Shown here: positions 16,493 to 24,617 of the stretch, one piece after another
How positions within the stretch are numbered: position 1 is the stretch's first letter
Layout: the number at the start of each line of letters is the position of its first letter
Origin: JAJRTE01 sp964418585
GTDB taxonomy: Bacteria > Myxococcota_A > UBA796 > JAJRTE01
DNA: 64,000 nucleotides
Reading direction: 5' to 3'
Assembly: GCA_964418585.1 (NCBI GenBank)
Contig: CAYQMG010000079.1
Span: 18,754-82,753, forward strand
The notes under the pieces: model-generated
Told to the model about the DNA's origin: nothing
Databases searched by the model: none
What the model saw: the letters and a program-made list of their open reading frames with translations, nothing else
Program-made: the position numbers and the translations under genes

Positions 16493-17743
16493 TCAGTGTT
16501 CGACTCGAGTGGCCGGGAGCGGGAATCGGGCACACAGTGCGCGCACGTCGGCGCGAATCCGTTCCGCCAGTTCCTCCGAATCAGGCCGGCCCAGGACTTC
16601 GAGGATCCACCCGCCGATGGTCCGCATTTCGTCCGGCCCCATGCCTCGAGTGGTGAGTGCCGGGGTGCCGAGTCGAATGCCGCTGGTGACGAACGGACTC
16701 CGGGTCTCGTTGGGCACGGTGTTCTTGTTGACCGTGATCTCGGCCCGTCCCAAGGCTGCCTCGGCCTCTTTCCCGGTGATCCCGGTCCGGGTCAGGTCAA
16801 CGAGGATGAGGTGGTTGTCGGTTCCACCGGAGACGAGGTCCAATCCACCGGCGAGCAGCGTTTCGGCAAGCACCTGGGCGTTTTCGATGATCCGCCTGGC
16901 GTAGTCCTTGAATGCTGGTTGCAACGCCTCGTGAAACGCCACTGCTTTCGCGGCGATCACATGCATGAGCGGACCTCCCTGGGTGCCGGGAAACACCTTG
17001 CTGTTCACAGATTTCTTGTACTCGGCCTTGCACAGGATCATGCCGCCTCGAGGCCCTCGCAAGGTCTTGTGCGTGGTGGTGGTGACATAGTCGCAGTGGG
17101 GAACCGGGTCGGAGTGCAGGCCTGCTGCGATCAGCCCCGCGGGATGCGCGATGTCGGCCATGAGCCGCGCGCCGACCTCGTCCGCGATCTCCCGGAACGT
17201 CTGGAAGGGGATGTCCCGCGGGTAGGCACTGGCCCCGCACACGATCAGCTTGGGCCTGTGCTTGCGCGCCAGGTCCCGCACCTGGTCGAAATCGATTCGG
17301 TGGGTTTCGGGATGGACTCCGTAGGGAACCACCTGGTAGAGGCGTCCCGAGAAATTGACCGGACTCCCATGGGTCAGGTGCCCCCCCTGGGACAGGTTCA
17401 TGCCCAGGTAGGTATCGCCCGGTTCCAACGCATCGAAATAGACGGCCATGTTGGCCTGGGCTCCCGAATGGGGCTGAACGTTCGCGTGCTCGGCGCCGAA
17501 CAGCTTCTTGGCCCTGCGGATCGCCAGAATTTCCGCCTCGTCCACGTGGACACAACCGCCATAGTAACGACGGCCGGGCAGGCCCTCGGCATACTTGTTG
17601 GTCATCATGGAACCCATGGCCTCGAGGACGGCGGCACTCACGTAGTTCTCCGAGGCGATGAGTTCGATTCCATTCGACTGACGTTCGATCTCCCGTTCGA
17701 TCGCGGCGGCGATTTCCGGATCGACGGCGCGCAGCGTTGCCAT
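16493..17743 (-). CDS. glyA: Serine hydroxymethyltransferase
   Basis: 416 residues. PLP enzyme interconverting serine and glycine with transfer of the one-carbon unit to tetrahydrofolate. It shows IELIASENYVS, NKYAEGLPGRRYYGG, HSGAQANMAVYF and the PLP-lysine motif TTTTHKTLRGPRGG near residue 230. Length and ends fit the family. It is 10 nt upstream of nrdR and 24 nt downstream of rpiB. Confidence 0.97.
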   Translation of the reverse strand: MATLRAVDPEIAAAIEREIERQSNGIELIASENYVSAAVLEAMGSMMTNKYAEGLPGRRYYGGCVHVDEAEILAIRRAKKLFGAEHANVQPHSGAQANMAVYFDALEPGDTYLGMNLSQGGHLTHGSPVNFSGRLYQVVPYGVHPETHRIDFDQVRDLARKHRPKLIVCGASAYPRDIPFQTFREIADEVGARLMADIAHPAGLIAAGLHSDPVPHCDYVTTTTHKTLRGPRGGMILCKAEYKKSVNSKVFPGTQGGPLMHVIAAKAVAFHEALQPAFKDYARRIIENAQVLAETLLAGGLDLVSGGTDNHLILVDLTRTGITGKEAEAALGRAEITVNKNTVPNETRSPFVTSGIRLGTPALTTRGMGPDEMRTIGGWILEVLGRPDSEELAERIRADVRALCARFPLPATRVEH

Positions 17744-17767
17744 GACATCTCCTGAGCTTTGAGGTTG

Positions 17768-18214
17768 CTAATCAGTTCCGGAACGTTCCAGGGCGGCAAT
17801 GAGGTCCAGACGCCGCTGGTGCCTTCCGCCGGTGAACCGGGCACCCAGAAACGCCTGCACGATGGACCACGCGAGTTCGACGCCGATGACCCGTCCGCCC
17901 ATGGTCAGCACGTTCAGATCGTTGTGCTCGACCGCGGCTCGAGCCGAGTAGACATCGTGGACCACGCAGGCCCGGATACCCTGCACCTTGTTGGCGGTTA
18001 TCGCCATGCCGATGCCGGTACCACAGATGAGGATGCCTCGGTCCGCGGTTCCTTCCTGGACCGCGTGCGCCACCTTTTCGGCAAAAACCGGGTAATCCAC
18101 CGACCGGGTGTCGCTCGTACCCAGGTCCTCAACCTGGTGCTCGAGGCCGAGTCGTTCGACCAGGGCGGCCTTGAGTGGATATCCGGCATGATCACTGGCA
18201 ATGGCAATTTTCAC
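17768..18214 (-). CDS. rpiB: Ribose-5-phosphate isomerase B
   Basis: 148 residues of the RpiB/LacAB family, interconverting ribose 5-phosphate and ribulose 5-phosphate. Motifs: KIAIASDHAGYPLKAAL at the start, DLGT..TRSVDYP, ILICGTGIGMAITANK, and NVLTMGGRVIG. GTG 18214 overlaps the fabF stop (GTGA) with GGAAGG eight nt upstream; a GTG three codons earlier (18223) is possible but has a poorer signal. The position between fabF and glyA supports operon expression. Confidence 0.93.
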   Translation of the reverse strand: MKIAIASDHAGYPLKAALVERLGLEHQVEDLGTSDTRSVDYPVFAEKVAHAVQEGTADRGILICGTGIGMAITANKVQGIRACVVHDVYSARAAVEHNDLNVLTMGGRVIGVELAWSIVQAFLGARFTGGRHQRRLDLIAALERSGTD

Positions 18215-19449
18215 GATGAACACCTTCCCATCACGAGTGCAGCGTTGGTACCCCCGAACCCGAACGAGTTGCTCAAAGCGTACTCCAACTTCTTCTCCCT
18301 TGCAACGTTGGGCACGTAGTCCAGGTCACATTCCGGATCCGGGTGGTCATAGTTGATGGTCGGTGGCACGCGCCCGTGATGAAGTGCCAGGGCACAGGTC
18401 GCCGCTTCCATCGCGCCGCCTGCGCCGAGCATGTGGCCGACCATCGACTTGATGGAACTGATCCAGACAGAGGTCGCATGTGCACCGAAGACCCGCTTGA
18501 TGGCAAGGGTTTCCACCGCGTCGTTGTACCGCGTCGCGGTTCCGTGTGCACTGATGTAGTCCACCCTGGCGGGATCCACCCGGGCATCGTTCAGGGCGCG
18601 TGCCATGCAGCGCGCGGCTCCATCACCATCCGGCGCCGGTACAGTGACGTGGTGTGCGTCGGTGGTCGCACCATAGCCGAGCAGTTCGCAGTAGATGCGG
18701 GCGCCGCGGTTCCGTGCCCGGTCCAGGGACTCCAACACCAGGACAGCCGCACCTTCGGAAAGGACGAACCCGGTTCGATCCCGTTCGAACGGCCGGCACG
18801 CTGCGGCGGGGGGGCCGTCCCATCGGGCCAGGGCGCGCATGGCAGCAAATCCGGCCAGGGCGGTACGGGCGATGGGGGCCTCGGTCCCTCCAGCGAGCAT
18901 GGTGTCGGCGAGGCCGAACTTGACAAGGCGGAACGCCTCTCCGATGGCGTGGGCACCGGAAGCGCAGGCAGCGGCGTGACCCAGGGTCGGACCTTTGATG
19001 CCGAAACGGATGGCCACCTGGCCGGCGGCAAGATTGATGAGCATGCGAGGTACCGCAGCAGGGGAGATACGCCGGTAGCGTCCCCTGGCGGCGTCGGGCA
19101 CGGCGGCCTCGAGCGTCTGTATTCCGCCGACACCGGAGCCGATGTACGCCCCCACGCGGTCCGGGTCACCGGCCTGGAGATCCAGGTCGGCGTCCTCGAC
19201 GGCCAGCCTGGAAGCGAGCACCGCGAACTGGGTAAAGCGGTCGAGTCGACGGAGGTCCTTGACCGAGAAGTGGGCCTCTGGAACGAAGGAGGAGACCTCG
19301 CCTGCGATACGAGAGGGGAGATCCGAAGCGTTCAGCGTGCGGATACGATCAATGCCGGAACGTCCCTCGAGGAGGTTGGCCCAGTTTTCGACGCGGCCAA
19401 TCCCAAGCGGGCTGACAATGCCCACTCCGGTCACGACGACTTTCCGCAC
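18211..19449 (-). CDS. fabF: Beta-ketoacyl-ACP synthase II
   Basis: 412 residues. Elongating condensing enzyme of type II fatty acid synthesis. It starts RKVVVTGVGIVSPLG; the active-site Cys is in AAACASGAHAIG, with the catalytic His residues in ISAHGTATRYND and KSMVGHMLGAGG, and NSFGFGGTNAA near the end. It lies 35 nt after acpP on the same strand, the normal acpP-fabF pairing. Confidence 0.96.
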   Translation of the reverse strand: MRKVVVTGVGIVSPLGIGRVENWANLLEGRSGIDRIRTLNASDLPSRIAGEVSSFVPEAHFSVKDLRRLDRFTQFAVLASRLAVEDADLDLQAGDPDRVGAYIGSGVGGIQTLEAAVPDAARGRYRRISPAAVPRMLINLAAGQVAIRFGIKGPTLGHAAACASGAHAIGEAFRLVKFGLADTMLAGGTEAPIARTALAGFAAMRALARWDGPPAAACRPFERDRTGFVLSEGAAVLVLESLDRARNRGARIYCELLGYGATTDAHHVTVPAPDGDGAARCMARALNDARVDPARVDYISAHGTATRYNDAVETLAIKRVFGAHATSVWISSIKSMVGHMLGAGGAMEAATCALALHHGRVPPTINYDHPDPECDLDYVPNVAREKKLEYALSNSFGFGGTNAALVMGRCSS

Positions 19450-19484
19450 AACCCACCTCTGTGACGAAGCACCCGGGGCCGCCG

Positions 19485-19733
19485 CTACGCTGCTGGCTGG
19501 GCGTTGCGAACAATGTAGTTGATCGCATCCTGGACGGTTCGAATCTTCTCGGCCTCGTCGTCAGGTATCTCCAGGTTGAAGGTCTCTTCCATGGCCATCA
19601 CGAGTTCGACGATGTCGAGAGAGTCGGCACCCAGATCCTCGACAAACGCCTTCTCGTTGGACACGTCCGCCAAGTCCACCTGCAACTGGCTCGCAATGAC
19701 CTGCTTCACCTGGCTTTCCATGCTGTCGCTCAT
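19485..19733 (-). CDS. acpP: Acyl carrier protein
   Basis: 82 residues, acidic, with the phosphopantetheine attachment serine in GADSLDIVELVM (near residue 38). ATG 19733 has TAGGAGA four nt upstream; the open frame further upstream does not look like protein. Its upstream neighbour is rpmF, 440 nt away. In related genomes plsX, fabH, fabD and fabG normally occupy that place. Confidence 0.96.
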   Translation of the reverse strand: MSDSMESQVKQVIASQLQVDLADVSNEKAFVEDLGADSLDIVELVMAMEETFNLEIPDDEAEKIRTVQDAINYIVRNAQPAA

Positions 19734-20173
19734 GCCGTCTCCTACCGTGAAGATACGGGGGTGAAACATCTTCGGTCCCCGGCCCTCCCGGCGAACGGTC
19801 GGGAACCCCACGGTTGTGCTCTTCCTGTTTCCTCGCCTCGGACCCCTGCCCCGGGGCGCTTCAGCGATGGCCTCGAGGCACGGAGCCGACACACATCCGC
19901 GCCTACCCGGAGGCCGGATCCCTGCCGCAGGACCCCGGCCACGTTGACCGGGCACCACCGGCTCACGGCCGAACCAACACGCCCCGGAATCCCCGGTGCC
20001 TGGCATCCCCCGGAGGGTCGGCCACGCCCCTCCTCCGACGACCCCGGCTCGATTCCGGGTGCCTGCTGGCTGGAGACTCGAGGAACTCCACGGCCGGCCG
20101 GCCGCACGTGAACACCCGCACACCCGGGAAGCCCAGGGCGACCCCCCACGGTGTCCGCCGCCATCAATATCGG
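19734..20173. other. 440-bp gap between rpmF and acpP, no gene recognised
   Basis: No plsX, fabH, fabD or fabG motif could be read in any frame. The longest minus-strand frame (19742-20167) is rich in Gly, Arg, Pro and Ser and lacks domain character, so it is not called. The stretch holds a GGCCGGCCGGCC palindrome around 20092-20103 and a weak promoter at its rpmF end. It would form a long 5' leader of acpP or be a remnant left by loss of genes. Confidence 0.5.
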
Positions 20174-20194
20174 CTAGAATGCGCCCCGACCCAA
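20166..20194 (-). promoter_or_regulatory. Possible acpP promoter inside the end of rpmF
   Basis: Minus-strand TTGGGT (20194-20189), 17-bp spacer, GATATT (20171-20166), four of six in each box. It would give a leader of about 430 nt before acpP. Weak evidence. Confidence 0.3.
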
Positions 20195-20359
20195 GACATT
20201 TCGTCCGCGGAAGTAGCCACACTTCATGCACGTTCGGTGCCTCAACTTGGGCTCTCCACACTGCGGACACGTCTCGATGGCGTGGTTGACCGCCAGCGCA
20301 TCGTGCGACCGGCGCATGTTTCTCTTCGACTTCGAGGTCTTCTGCTTGGGTACTGCCAC
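20174..20359 (-). CDS. rpmF: 50S ribosomal protein L32
   Basis: 61 residues. It starts AVPKQKTSKSKRNMRRSHD, the invariant L32 opening, followed by a complete zinc ribbon CPQCGEPKLRHRTCMKCGYF (a zinc-binding type of L32). The start is GTG 20359 with AAGGAG seven nt upstream; the upstream in-frame codons are not L32. It directly follows yceD, as is nearly universal. Confidence 0.96.
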   Translation of the reverse strand: MAVPKQKTSKSKRNMRRSHDALAVNHAIETCPQCGEPKLRHRTCMKCGYFRGRNVLGRGAF

Positions 20360-20413
20360 GTTACGACTCCTTGAACTGGACTCCGCGACCCTGGCCCCGC
20401 CGGCCCCCGCCAC

Positions 20414-20962
20414 TCAATGCGGCTTCAGGCTCCGCAGCACCTCCCAGCGCGGATCGATGCTCGTTCCTTCACACCGGCACGGCTCGCGGTTGAGATCCGC
20501 TCCACAACCCTGACATATCCCCCGGCAGTCCGAACGACACAACGCCTTGCTCGGCATGGCAAGGGCCAGTTGCTCCTCCAGGAGCCCCGACAGGTCGATC
20601 TCGTCTCCGTCCAGAAAACCGTACTCCAGCGCCTCCGGCGTCAACTCGACTTCCCCGTCCTCGGGAACCGGTTCCTCCAGTTCGGACCGAAGGAAGAACC
20701 GAAACGGGTCGTCTATCGGATGGGTCACGCCTTCCAAACACCTGGCACACGGCAGGTACAGGTGGCCCGCCATTCGCCCCGAGACCTCGACTACACGTCC
20801 GCTCACCCGCAAGTGCACCTCGAAGTGCACCGCGGTCGTTTCGGTGTCCAGGTCGAGTGCGGTCACGGCGGACCGCACTTCCCGGGAGGTACCGTCCAGG
20901 TCGAAGTTCAACCCTTCCAGGGGTATGTCATCTATGTGAATTTTCAACGTTTTTCCTGTCAT
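20414..20962 (-). CDS. yceD: YceD/DUF177 family protein
   Basis: Up to 182 residues. YceD-type proteins are encoded beside rpmF in many bacteria and are linked to 23S rRNA/ribosome biogenesis. The family core is seen: LPCARCLEGVTHPID near residue 70 and CRSDCRGICQGCGADLN with paired cysteines near the C-terminus. The start is uncertain: ATG 20962 has no clear ribosome-binding site, while TTG 20947 (giving KIHIDDIPLEGL) has AGGA seven nt upstream and fits the family better. A near-consensus promoter lies immediately upstream. Confidence 0.88.
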   Translation of the reverse strand: MTGKTLKIHIDDIPLEGLNFDLDGTSREVRSAVTALDLDTETTAVHFEVHLRVSGRVVEVSGRMAGHLYLPCARCLEGVTHPIDDPFRFFLRSELEEPVPEDGEVELTPEALEYGFLDGDEIDLSGLLEEQLALAMPSKALCRSDCRGICQGCGADLNREPCRCEGTSIDPRWEVLRSLKPH

Positions 20963-20985
20963 CCCATGGAGTTTCAGGATGGAGT

Positions 20986-21013
20986 AGTATAAACCGGCAT
21001 CCGCTCATGTCAA
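20986..21013 (-). promoter_or_regulatory. Promoter for yceD-rpmF
   Basis: Minus-strand TTGACA (21013-21008), 16-bp spacer, TATACT (20991-20986). Near-perfect sigma-70-type promoter with predicted start near 20979. Confidence 0.72.
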
Positions 21014-21123
21014 GGCAAAAACCCGCCCCGCTCCCATGCTCGACACCACCCCGTCCTTCCCATCCACCCGCGCCGGTACGTCAGCAGGTCCACGAGGGGA
21101 ACAATTCACCGCGATTTTGACGA

Positions 21124-21152
21124 TTGACACCGATGCGCCTGCCTGCTAATCT
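21124..21152 (+). promoter_or_regulatory. Possible promoter for the 21220 lipoprotein gene
   Basis: TTGACA (21124-21129), 17-bp spacer, TAATCT (21147-21152). The -35 is perfect and the -10 weak. Confidence 0.4.
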
Positions 21153-21219
21153 GTTTTCCCCGAACGAACCGTCGACCCGTCTCGACGGTGCAACTGGCGG
21201 AAGCTGCGGAGGGTACCGA

Positions 21220-21762
21220 ATGACACGAACATACCACTGGATGGTCGTGGGCCTGGCGGTGATGCTGGCACCTGGGCTGGGGTGCGGAGGCGGCGGGTCG
21301 GCGGCCGACCCGGTGGCGGAAGCCGTTGCACAATACAAGGCTGCGGTGGAGCCTCCGATCCAGAAGAGTGAGGCGATTGCCAAGACCTTCGTGGAGATCG
21401 TGCTGGCGAACAAGGGCAATCCGGACCCGGACCAGGCGGCGCAGCGCATCGAGTCCGAGATCATCCCGCGCGCGAAAACGTTCCTGGAGGAAGTGACGGC
21501 GATTCAGCCCGAGAACGAGAAGGTGGCGGCCATCCACAAGTTTCTCGTACAGGTGGCTCAGCTTCGACTGGAGGGGTACACCGACCTTGTGAAAGGTTAC
21601 AAGGAAAACGACCTCGACCTGTTCAACCAGGGAAGAAAGAAGATCACCGAAAGCAAGATCCAGGAAAATGCGTTCATCGAACAGGCTTCCCAGTTGATGG
21701 GCAGCTACGGATACAAGCTCGAGTACTACGCGCCCCCCACGGCCGATGCGGTCCTCCCCTAG
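21220..21762 (+). CDS. Putative lipoprotein, function unknown
   Basis: 180 residues. The N-terminus (MTRTYHWMVVGLAVMLAPGLGCGGGG) reads as a lipoprotein-type signal with Cys followed by a Gly-rich linker, though the lipobox (GLGC) is not canonical. The mature part is helical and charged (AVAQYKAAVEPPIQKSEAI, EKVAAIHKFLVQVAQLRLEG) with no recognised family. ATG 21220 has GGAGG upstream. It stands alone on the plus strand between the yceD promoter and the tRNA pair. Confidence 0.65.
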   Translation: MTRTYHWMVVGLAVMLAPGLGCGGGGSAADPVAEAVAQYKAAVEPPIQKSEAIAKTFVEIVLANKGNPDPDQAAQRIESEIIPRAKTFLEEVTAIQPENEKVAAIHKFLVQVAQLRLEGYTDLVKGYKENDLDLFNQGRKKITESKIQENAFIEQASQLMGSYGYKLEYYAPPTADAVLP

Positions 21763-21823
21763 GGGGAGCGGGCCGCCCCCGGTCGGGGCCGGTGCGTGGC
21801 CGAGCGGTTTTCTTTTTTTCTTG

Positions 21824-21852
21824 TTGACGCCACGAGGGTCCTTCGCTATATT
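21824..21852 (+). promoter_or_regulatory. tRNA promoter
   Basis: TTGACG (21824-21829), 17-bp spacer, TATATT (21847-21852), five of six bases in each box. It ends about 19 nt before tRNA-Gln. Confidence 0.65.
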
Positions 21853-21870
21853 GGACAGCGCTTCTGGTGC

Positions 21871-21946
21871 TGAGGAGTGGTCGAATTGGCAAGACGTCTG
21901 GCTCTGAACCAGAAGATTCCAGGTTCGAGTCCTGGCTCCTCAGCCA
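21871..21946 (+). tRNA. tRNA-Gln (anticodon CTG)
   Basis: Acceptor stem TGAGGAG pairs with CTCCTCA, discriminator G, and CCA is encoded. The anticodon stem TCTGG/CCAGA encloses a loop with CTG at 21904-21906, reading CAG. The T arm CCAGG-TTCGAGT-CCTGG is intact. U1-A72 is typical of tRNA-Gln. Confidence 0.93.
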
Positions 21947-21953
21947 CCTTTTT

Positions 21954-22025
21954 GGTCCCATCGTCTAGCGGTTAGGACATCGCCCTCTCACGGCGACGGC
22001 GGGGGTTCGAGTCCCCCTGGGACCA
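21954..22025 (+). tRNA. tRNA-Glu (anticodon CTC)
   Basis: Acceptor GGTCCCA pairs with TGGGACC, discriminator A; CCA is not encoded. The D arm has TCGTCTAG as in other tRNA-Glu. The anticodon stem TCGCC/GGCGA has CTC at 21987-21989, reading GAG. The T arm GGGGG-TTCGAGT-CCCCC is intact. It is seven nt after tRNA-Gln and almost certainly on the same transcript. Confidence 0.93.
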
Positions 22026-22034
22026 GTGGATCGA

Positions 22035-22061
22035 GGCCACGCAGCAGCGCGTGGCCTTTTT
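22035..22061 (+). terminator. Rho-independent terminator of the tRNA operon
   Basis: Perfect 8-bp stem GGCCACGC/GCGTGGCC with a 6-nt loop, followed by TTTTT. It acts on the plus strand only; the reverse direction lacks a T tract. It lies about 10 nt after tRNA-Glu and 12 nt from the convergent end of prs. Confidence 0.85.
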
Positions 22062-22072
22062 CGTTTCCCCTC

Positions 22073-23104
22073 CTACCGAAGCAACGCGCTCACAGAACGG
22101 CGCCGGTTGATGTTGTAGATCACCTGGGCAAACAAGGGCGCCACCGTGACTTCGACGTACCAGGGGGTCGACGCAAGGAACGCCTCTCCGCGGTAAACGG
22201 CGTCGGTGCCCATGACCAGCTTGAACAGGCCCTTCTCATGCGCCTCGTGAAAACGCTCAATGGCTCGGCCGTTGAAAAACGGCAGACTGCAGCCCAGGTA
22301 GACATCGGCAGCACCCTTGTCCTTGCAGATGGCCGCAGCCTCGATGATGGAACCTCCGGTGGCGATCATGTCGTCCATGATCAGCACATCCCGCCCGGCC
22401 ACGTCCCCAACCAGGCGACTCTGCTTGATGACCCCGGGTCTCGAGTAGTCCCGTTCCTTGTCGCAAATGGCCAGGGTACAGGAGAGCTTTCGAGACAGAA
22501 ACCGCGCCCGCTCGGCACTCCCCACGTCCGGAGAGACCACGGTCAGATTCTCGAGGTCTGGATGAATGGCCCGAAACCGGGTGAGCAAGGCCTTGGTCGC
22601 ATGCAGATTGTCCAGCGACGCGCGGTCAAAGAATCCGGCAATGGCTTCCGAGTGGATGTCGAGCGTGATCACATGGGTCGCCCCGCTCACTTCCAGGAAC
22701 CGGCACACCTGTTTCGCCGTGATACTTTCCCGCGCCTTCTTTCGCTCCTGCCGCGCGTAGGGGAACTGGGGCAACACGGCGGTGATTCGGTCCGCGTCCG
22801 AGTGGAACGCCGCGTTGATGCATGTAAGCACGGCCATCAGGTTGTCGTTGACCGACCTGGTGGAGAGGGGATCGTCCACGCACTGAATCACGTAGACATC
22901 ATCGCCCCGCAGTGACTCGTTGATCACCGTCTTGACTTCGTCATTGGGAAACACAACCTCGGTCACGTCGGTCAGGCCGAAGCAGGACGCGCCCAGGCGC
23001 CCTTCCTCGTTTCCGATGATCTCTTCCAGGGCTCTCATGACCCGGAGCGCAAACGTTTTCCCGGAATCGCACGCAATGACCCTGAGTCGACCCCGATTCT
23101 CCAT
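22073..23104 (-). CDS. prs: Ribose-phosphate pyrophosphokinase (PRPP synthetase)
   Basis: 343 residues. Makes PRPP from ribose 5-phosphate and ATP for nucleotide, His and Trp synthesis. Motifs: DDVYVIQCVDDPL, FPYARQERKKARESITAK (catalytic loop), THVITLDIHSEAIAGFF, VVSPDVGSAERARFLS, and the PRPP loop VLIMDDMIATGGSI. It is somewhat longer and more divergent than the common Prs near its C-terminus. ATG 23104 has GGGAGG nine nt upstream; in-frame codons further upstream are not part of the family. Confidence 0.9.
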   Translation of the reverse strand: MENRGRLRVIACDSGKTFALRVMRALEEIIGNEEGRLGASCFGLTDVTEVVFPNDEVKTVINESLRGDDVYVIQCVDDPLSTRSVNDNLMAVLTCINAAFHSDADRITAVLPQFPYARQERKKARESITAKQVCRFLEVSGATHVITLDIHSEAIAGFFDRASLDNLHATKALLTRFRAIHPDLENLTVVSPDVGSAERARFLSRKLSCTLAICDKERDYSRPGVIKQSRLVGDVAGRDVLIMDDMIATGGSIIEAAAICKDKGAADVYLGCSLPFFNGRAIERFHEAHEKGLFKLVMGTDAVYRGEAFLASTPWYVEVTVAPLFAQVIYNINRRRSVSALLR

Positions 23105-23162
23105 GACGTTCCTCCCAACTGCATCCAACGTGCCGGCCTCGAGACCGGTGTGTTTCGTCCCC

Positions 23163-23191
23163 GTTGTATGCCACCGAAGCCCGGATGTCAA
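23163..23191 (-). promoter_or_regulatory. Promoter for prs
   Basis: Minus-strand TTGACA (23191-23186), 17-bp spacer, TACAAC (23168-23163). The leader to ATG 23104 is about 50 nt. Confidence 0.6.
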
Positions 23192-23314
23192 TCCACGTCC
23201 CAACGGAGACGGCCGGGGGACCCGGTACGCAACGACCGGGAATGGATCGAGGCCAACCGCACTGTTCGCGTTCGCGTGGGAGCACACGCCCAACCTCGGT
23301 CTGGCGGGTCGGGA

Positions 23315-23343
23315 TTGACGCGCCTCGGTTCCTGCATTACACA
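23315..23343 (+). promoter_or_regulatory. Possible promoter for the small Cys protein gene
   Basis: TTGACG (23315-23320), 17-bp spacer, TACACA (23338-23343); divergent from the prs promoter. Moderate -35, weak -10. Between the two promoters nothing else was seen. Confidence 0.35.
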
Positions 23344-23407
23344 GTTGTGCAGGAGAGCACGACGGTCTTTCGAGCGGTGAGGGCTGTACGTGTTCCAGGA
23401 GGCGGAG

Positions 23408-23590
23408 ATGGGCGAGGAAGGCAGCAGGTCAAAGAAAACGGAGAAGAAGAGCGGACTCGGCGTGCTCTGCTCCGAGGCCCAGGCCGACGGGATCCCGTGT
23501 CCCGAACTGGACTTCGATTGCGAGCACTGCGAGAACGCGGACTGGAAGGACGATACCGAGCCGGATGAAGGGACGGGCGAGGAAGGGTAG
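23408..23590 (+). CDS. Small Cys-containing acidic protein, unknown function
   Basis: 60 residues with a basic start (SRSKKTEKKSGLG), a central LCSEAQADGIPCPELDF then CEHCENADWK, and an acidic tail. The spaced cysteines (C...C...CxxC) suggest a metal site. No family was recognised. Support for coding: AGGAGG five nt before the ATG, a promoter-like sequence upstream, and a non-repetitive composition. It stands alone between divergent prs and a convergent phosphatase-fold gene. Confidence 0.55.
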   Translation: MGEEGSRSKKTEKKSGLGVLCSEAQADGIPCPELDFDCEHCENADWKDDTEPDEGTGEEG

Positions 23591-23634
23591 GGCGCGAAGC
23601 AGGGCGCACCACCTCCCTGGCAGGTCGACTCCTT

Positions 23635-24582
23635 TCAGCGCCCGGGCGCCGGACCCAGGATGTCGAGCAGTACCGGAGCCACGTCTGTGAGATCCCGGGT
23701 GCGCCGAATCACCTCGTCGGCACCGGGACCCCACGCGGAGATGGGAACCGGATTCCGGGTGTGTCCCCGGGTAGAGAGGTCCTCGAGGTTCCCATGATCA
23801 CTGGTGAGCACGACCAGCCACCGATCCCGCGGCAACCCGCCCAGCACGCCTGCCAGGAACCGTTCCACAGTCTCCACCTGGGCCATGGCAAGCCCCGGCT
23901 CGCCCCTGTGCCCCACACGGTCGGTCCAGAAATGCTCGAACAATGCCAGGTCCCATGATTGCGCCGCACGAGCCAGGCGCGCTCCCGCTTCCTCGGGATC
24001 GAACACCGGGATACGCGCCCCGTAACGCCGGCGAAGCCGGTGCTGCGTGATGTCGTGATAGAGCGCCTTTCCTGCCAGCATGTCCTCGAGGCCGAACAAC
24101 GGTCGGCCCAGCGACAGGGCGGTGACCGTCGAGACCGAATGAGGCCACCCCATCTCGTGAAACAGCGGGGTGTAAGTGTTCAGAAACGCCGCGCTCCGCC
24201 CGGACCGGACCGCCCGGACCAGCAGATTCTCCTCTCGAACGATGGCCCTCAGCACCTCGTTGGGAAACGCGGTGAGATGGTGCCCCAACACTTTCGCACA
24301 GTTGATTCCGGTAAACAGGGTCGCCTGACCCGTGGCACTCTGCGGTGTCCCGGATACACCCAGGCAGGCGTCCGCCGCCCCGTACCGGCCTTCCCGTGCC
24401 AGCACGCTCCCCTGTGGCGGAAACCGGACGGACATGGTGCGGCCGGTCCCCGGATCGAGGAACCCGGGGAAAAACCCCAGACGCGCCGAGGCAAACGGGT
24501 TGACCTCGGGATCAGGGACACCAATTCCCACCCCGTCCAGAAAAATCAGGAGAATGCCACGGGGCTGTTCCATCGGACTCAA
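23635..24582 (-). CDS. Alkaline-phosphatase-superfamily metalloenzyme (phosphomutase/phosphatase-like)
   Basis: 315 residues with the metal-site motifs of the alkaline phosphatase / phosphoglycerate mutase / phosphopentomutase fold: IFLDGVGIG at the N-terminus, the nucleophile region PQSATGQATLFTG near residue 80, FEHFWTDRVGHRG near 215, LTSDHGNLEDLS near 260 and TRGHTRNPVP. It is shorter than independent phosphoglycerate mutase and lacks its inserted domain. The substrate is unknown. Two near starts exist (MSPMEQ and MEQ). It lies 35 nt after the MopE-like gene on the same strand. Confidence 0.78.
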   Translation of the reverse strand: MSPMEQPRGILLIFLDGVGIGVPDPEVNPFASARLGFFPGFLDPGTGRTMSVRFPPQGSVLAREGRYGAADACLGVSGTPQSATGQATLFTGINCAKVLGHHLTAFPNEVLRAIVREENLLVRAVRSGRSAAFLNTYTPLFHEMGWPHSVSTVTALSLGRPLFGLEDMLAGKALYHDITQHRLRRRYGARIPVFDPEEAGARLARAAQSWDLALFEHFWTDRVGHRGEPGLAMAQVETVERFLAGVLGGLPRDRWLVVLTSDHGNLEDLSTRGHTRNPVPISAWGPGADEVIRRTRDLTDVAPVLLDILGPAPGR

Positions 24583-24617
24583 GACTGCAGTGCGGAAAGT
24601 TCAGGTCATCGGAAGGG

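Noticed and set aside
19742..20167. Possible gene of 141 codons between rpmF and acpP
   Set aside because: Low-complexity Gly/Arg/Pro composition, no fatty acid or phospholipid enzyme motif, no ribosome-binding site.
21770..21820. Terminator after the 21220 lipoprotein gene
   Set aside because: A GCCCC/GGGGC hairpin and a T-rich run are both present but about 20 nt apart, too far for a standard terminator.
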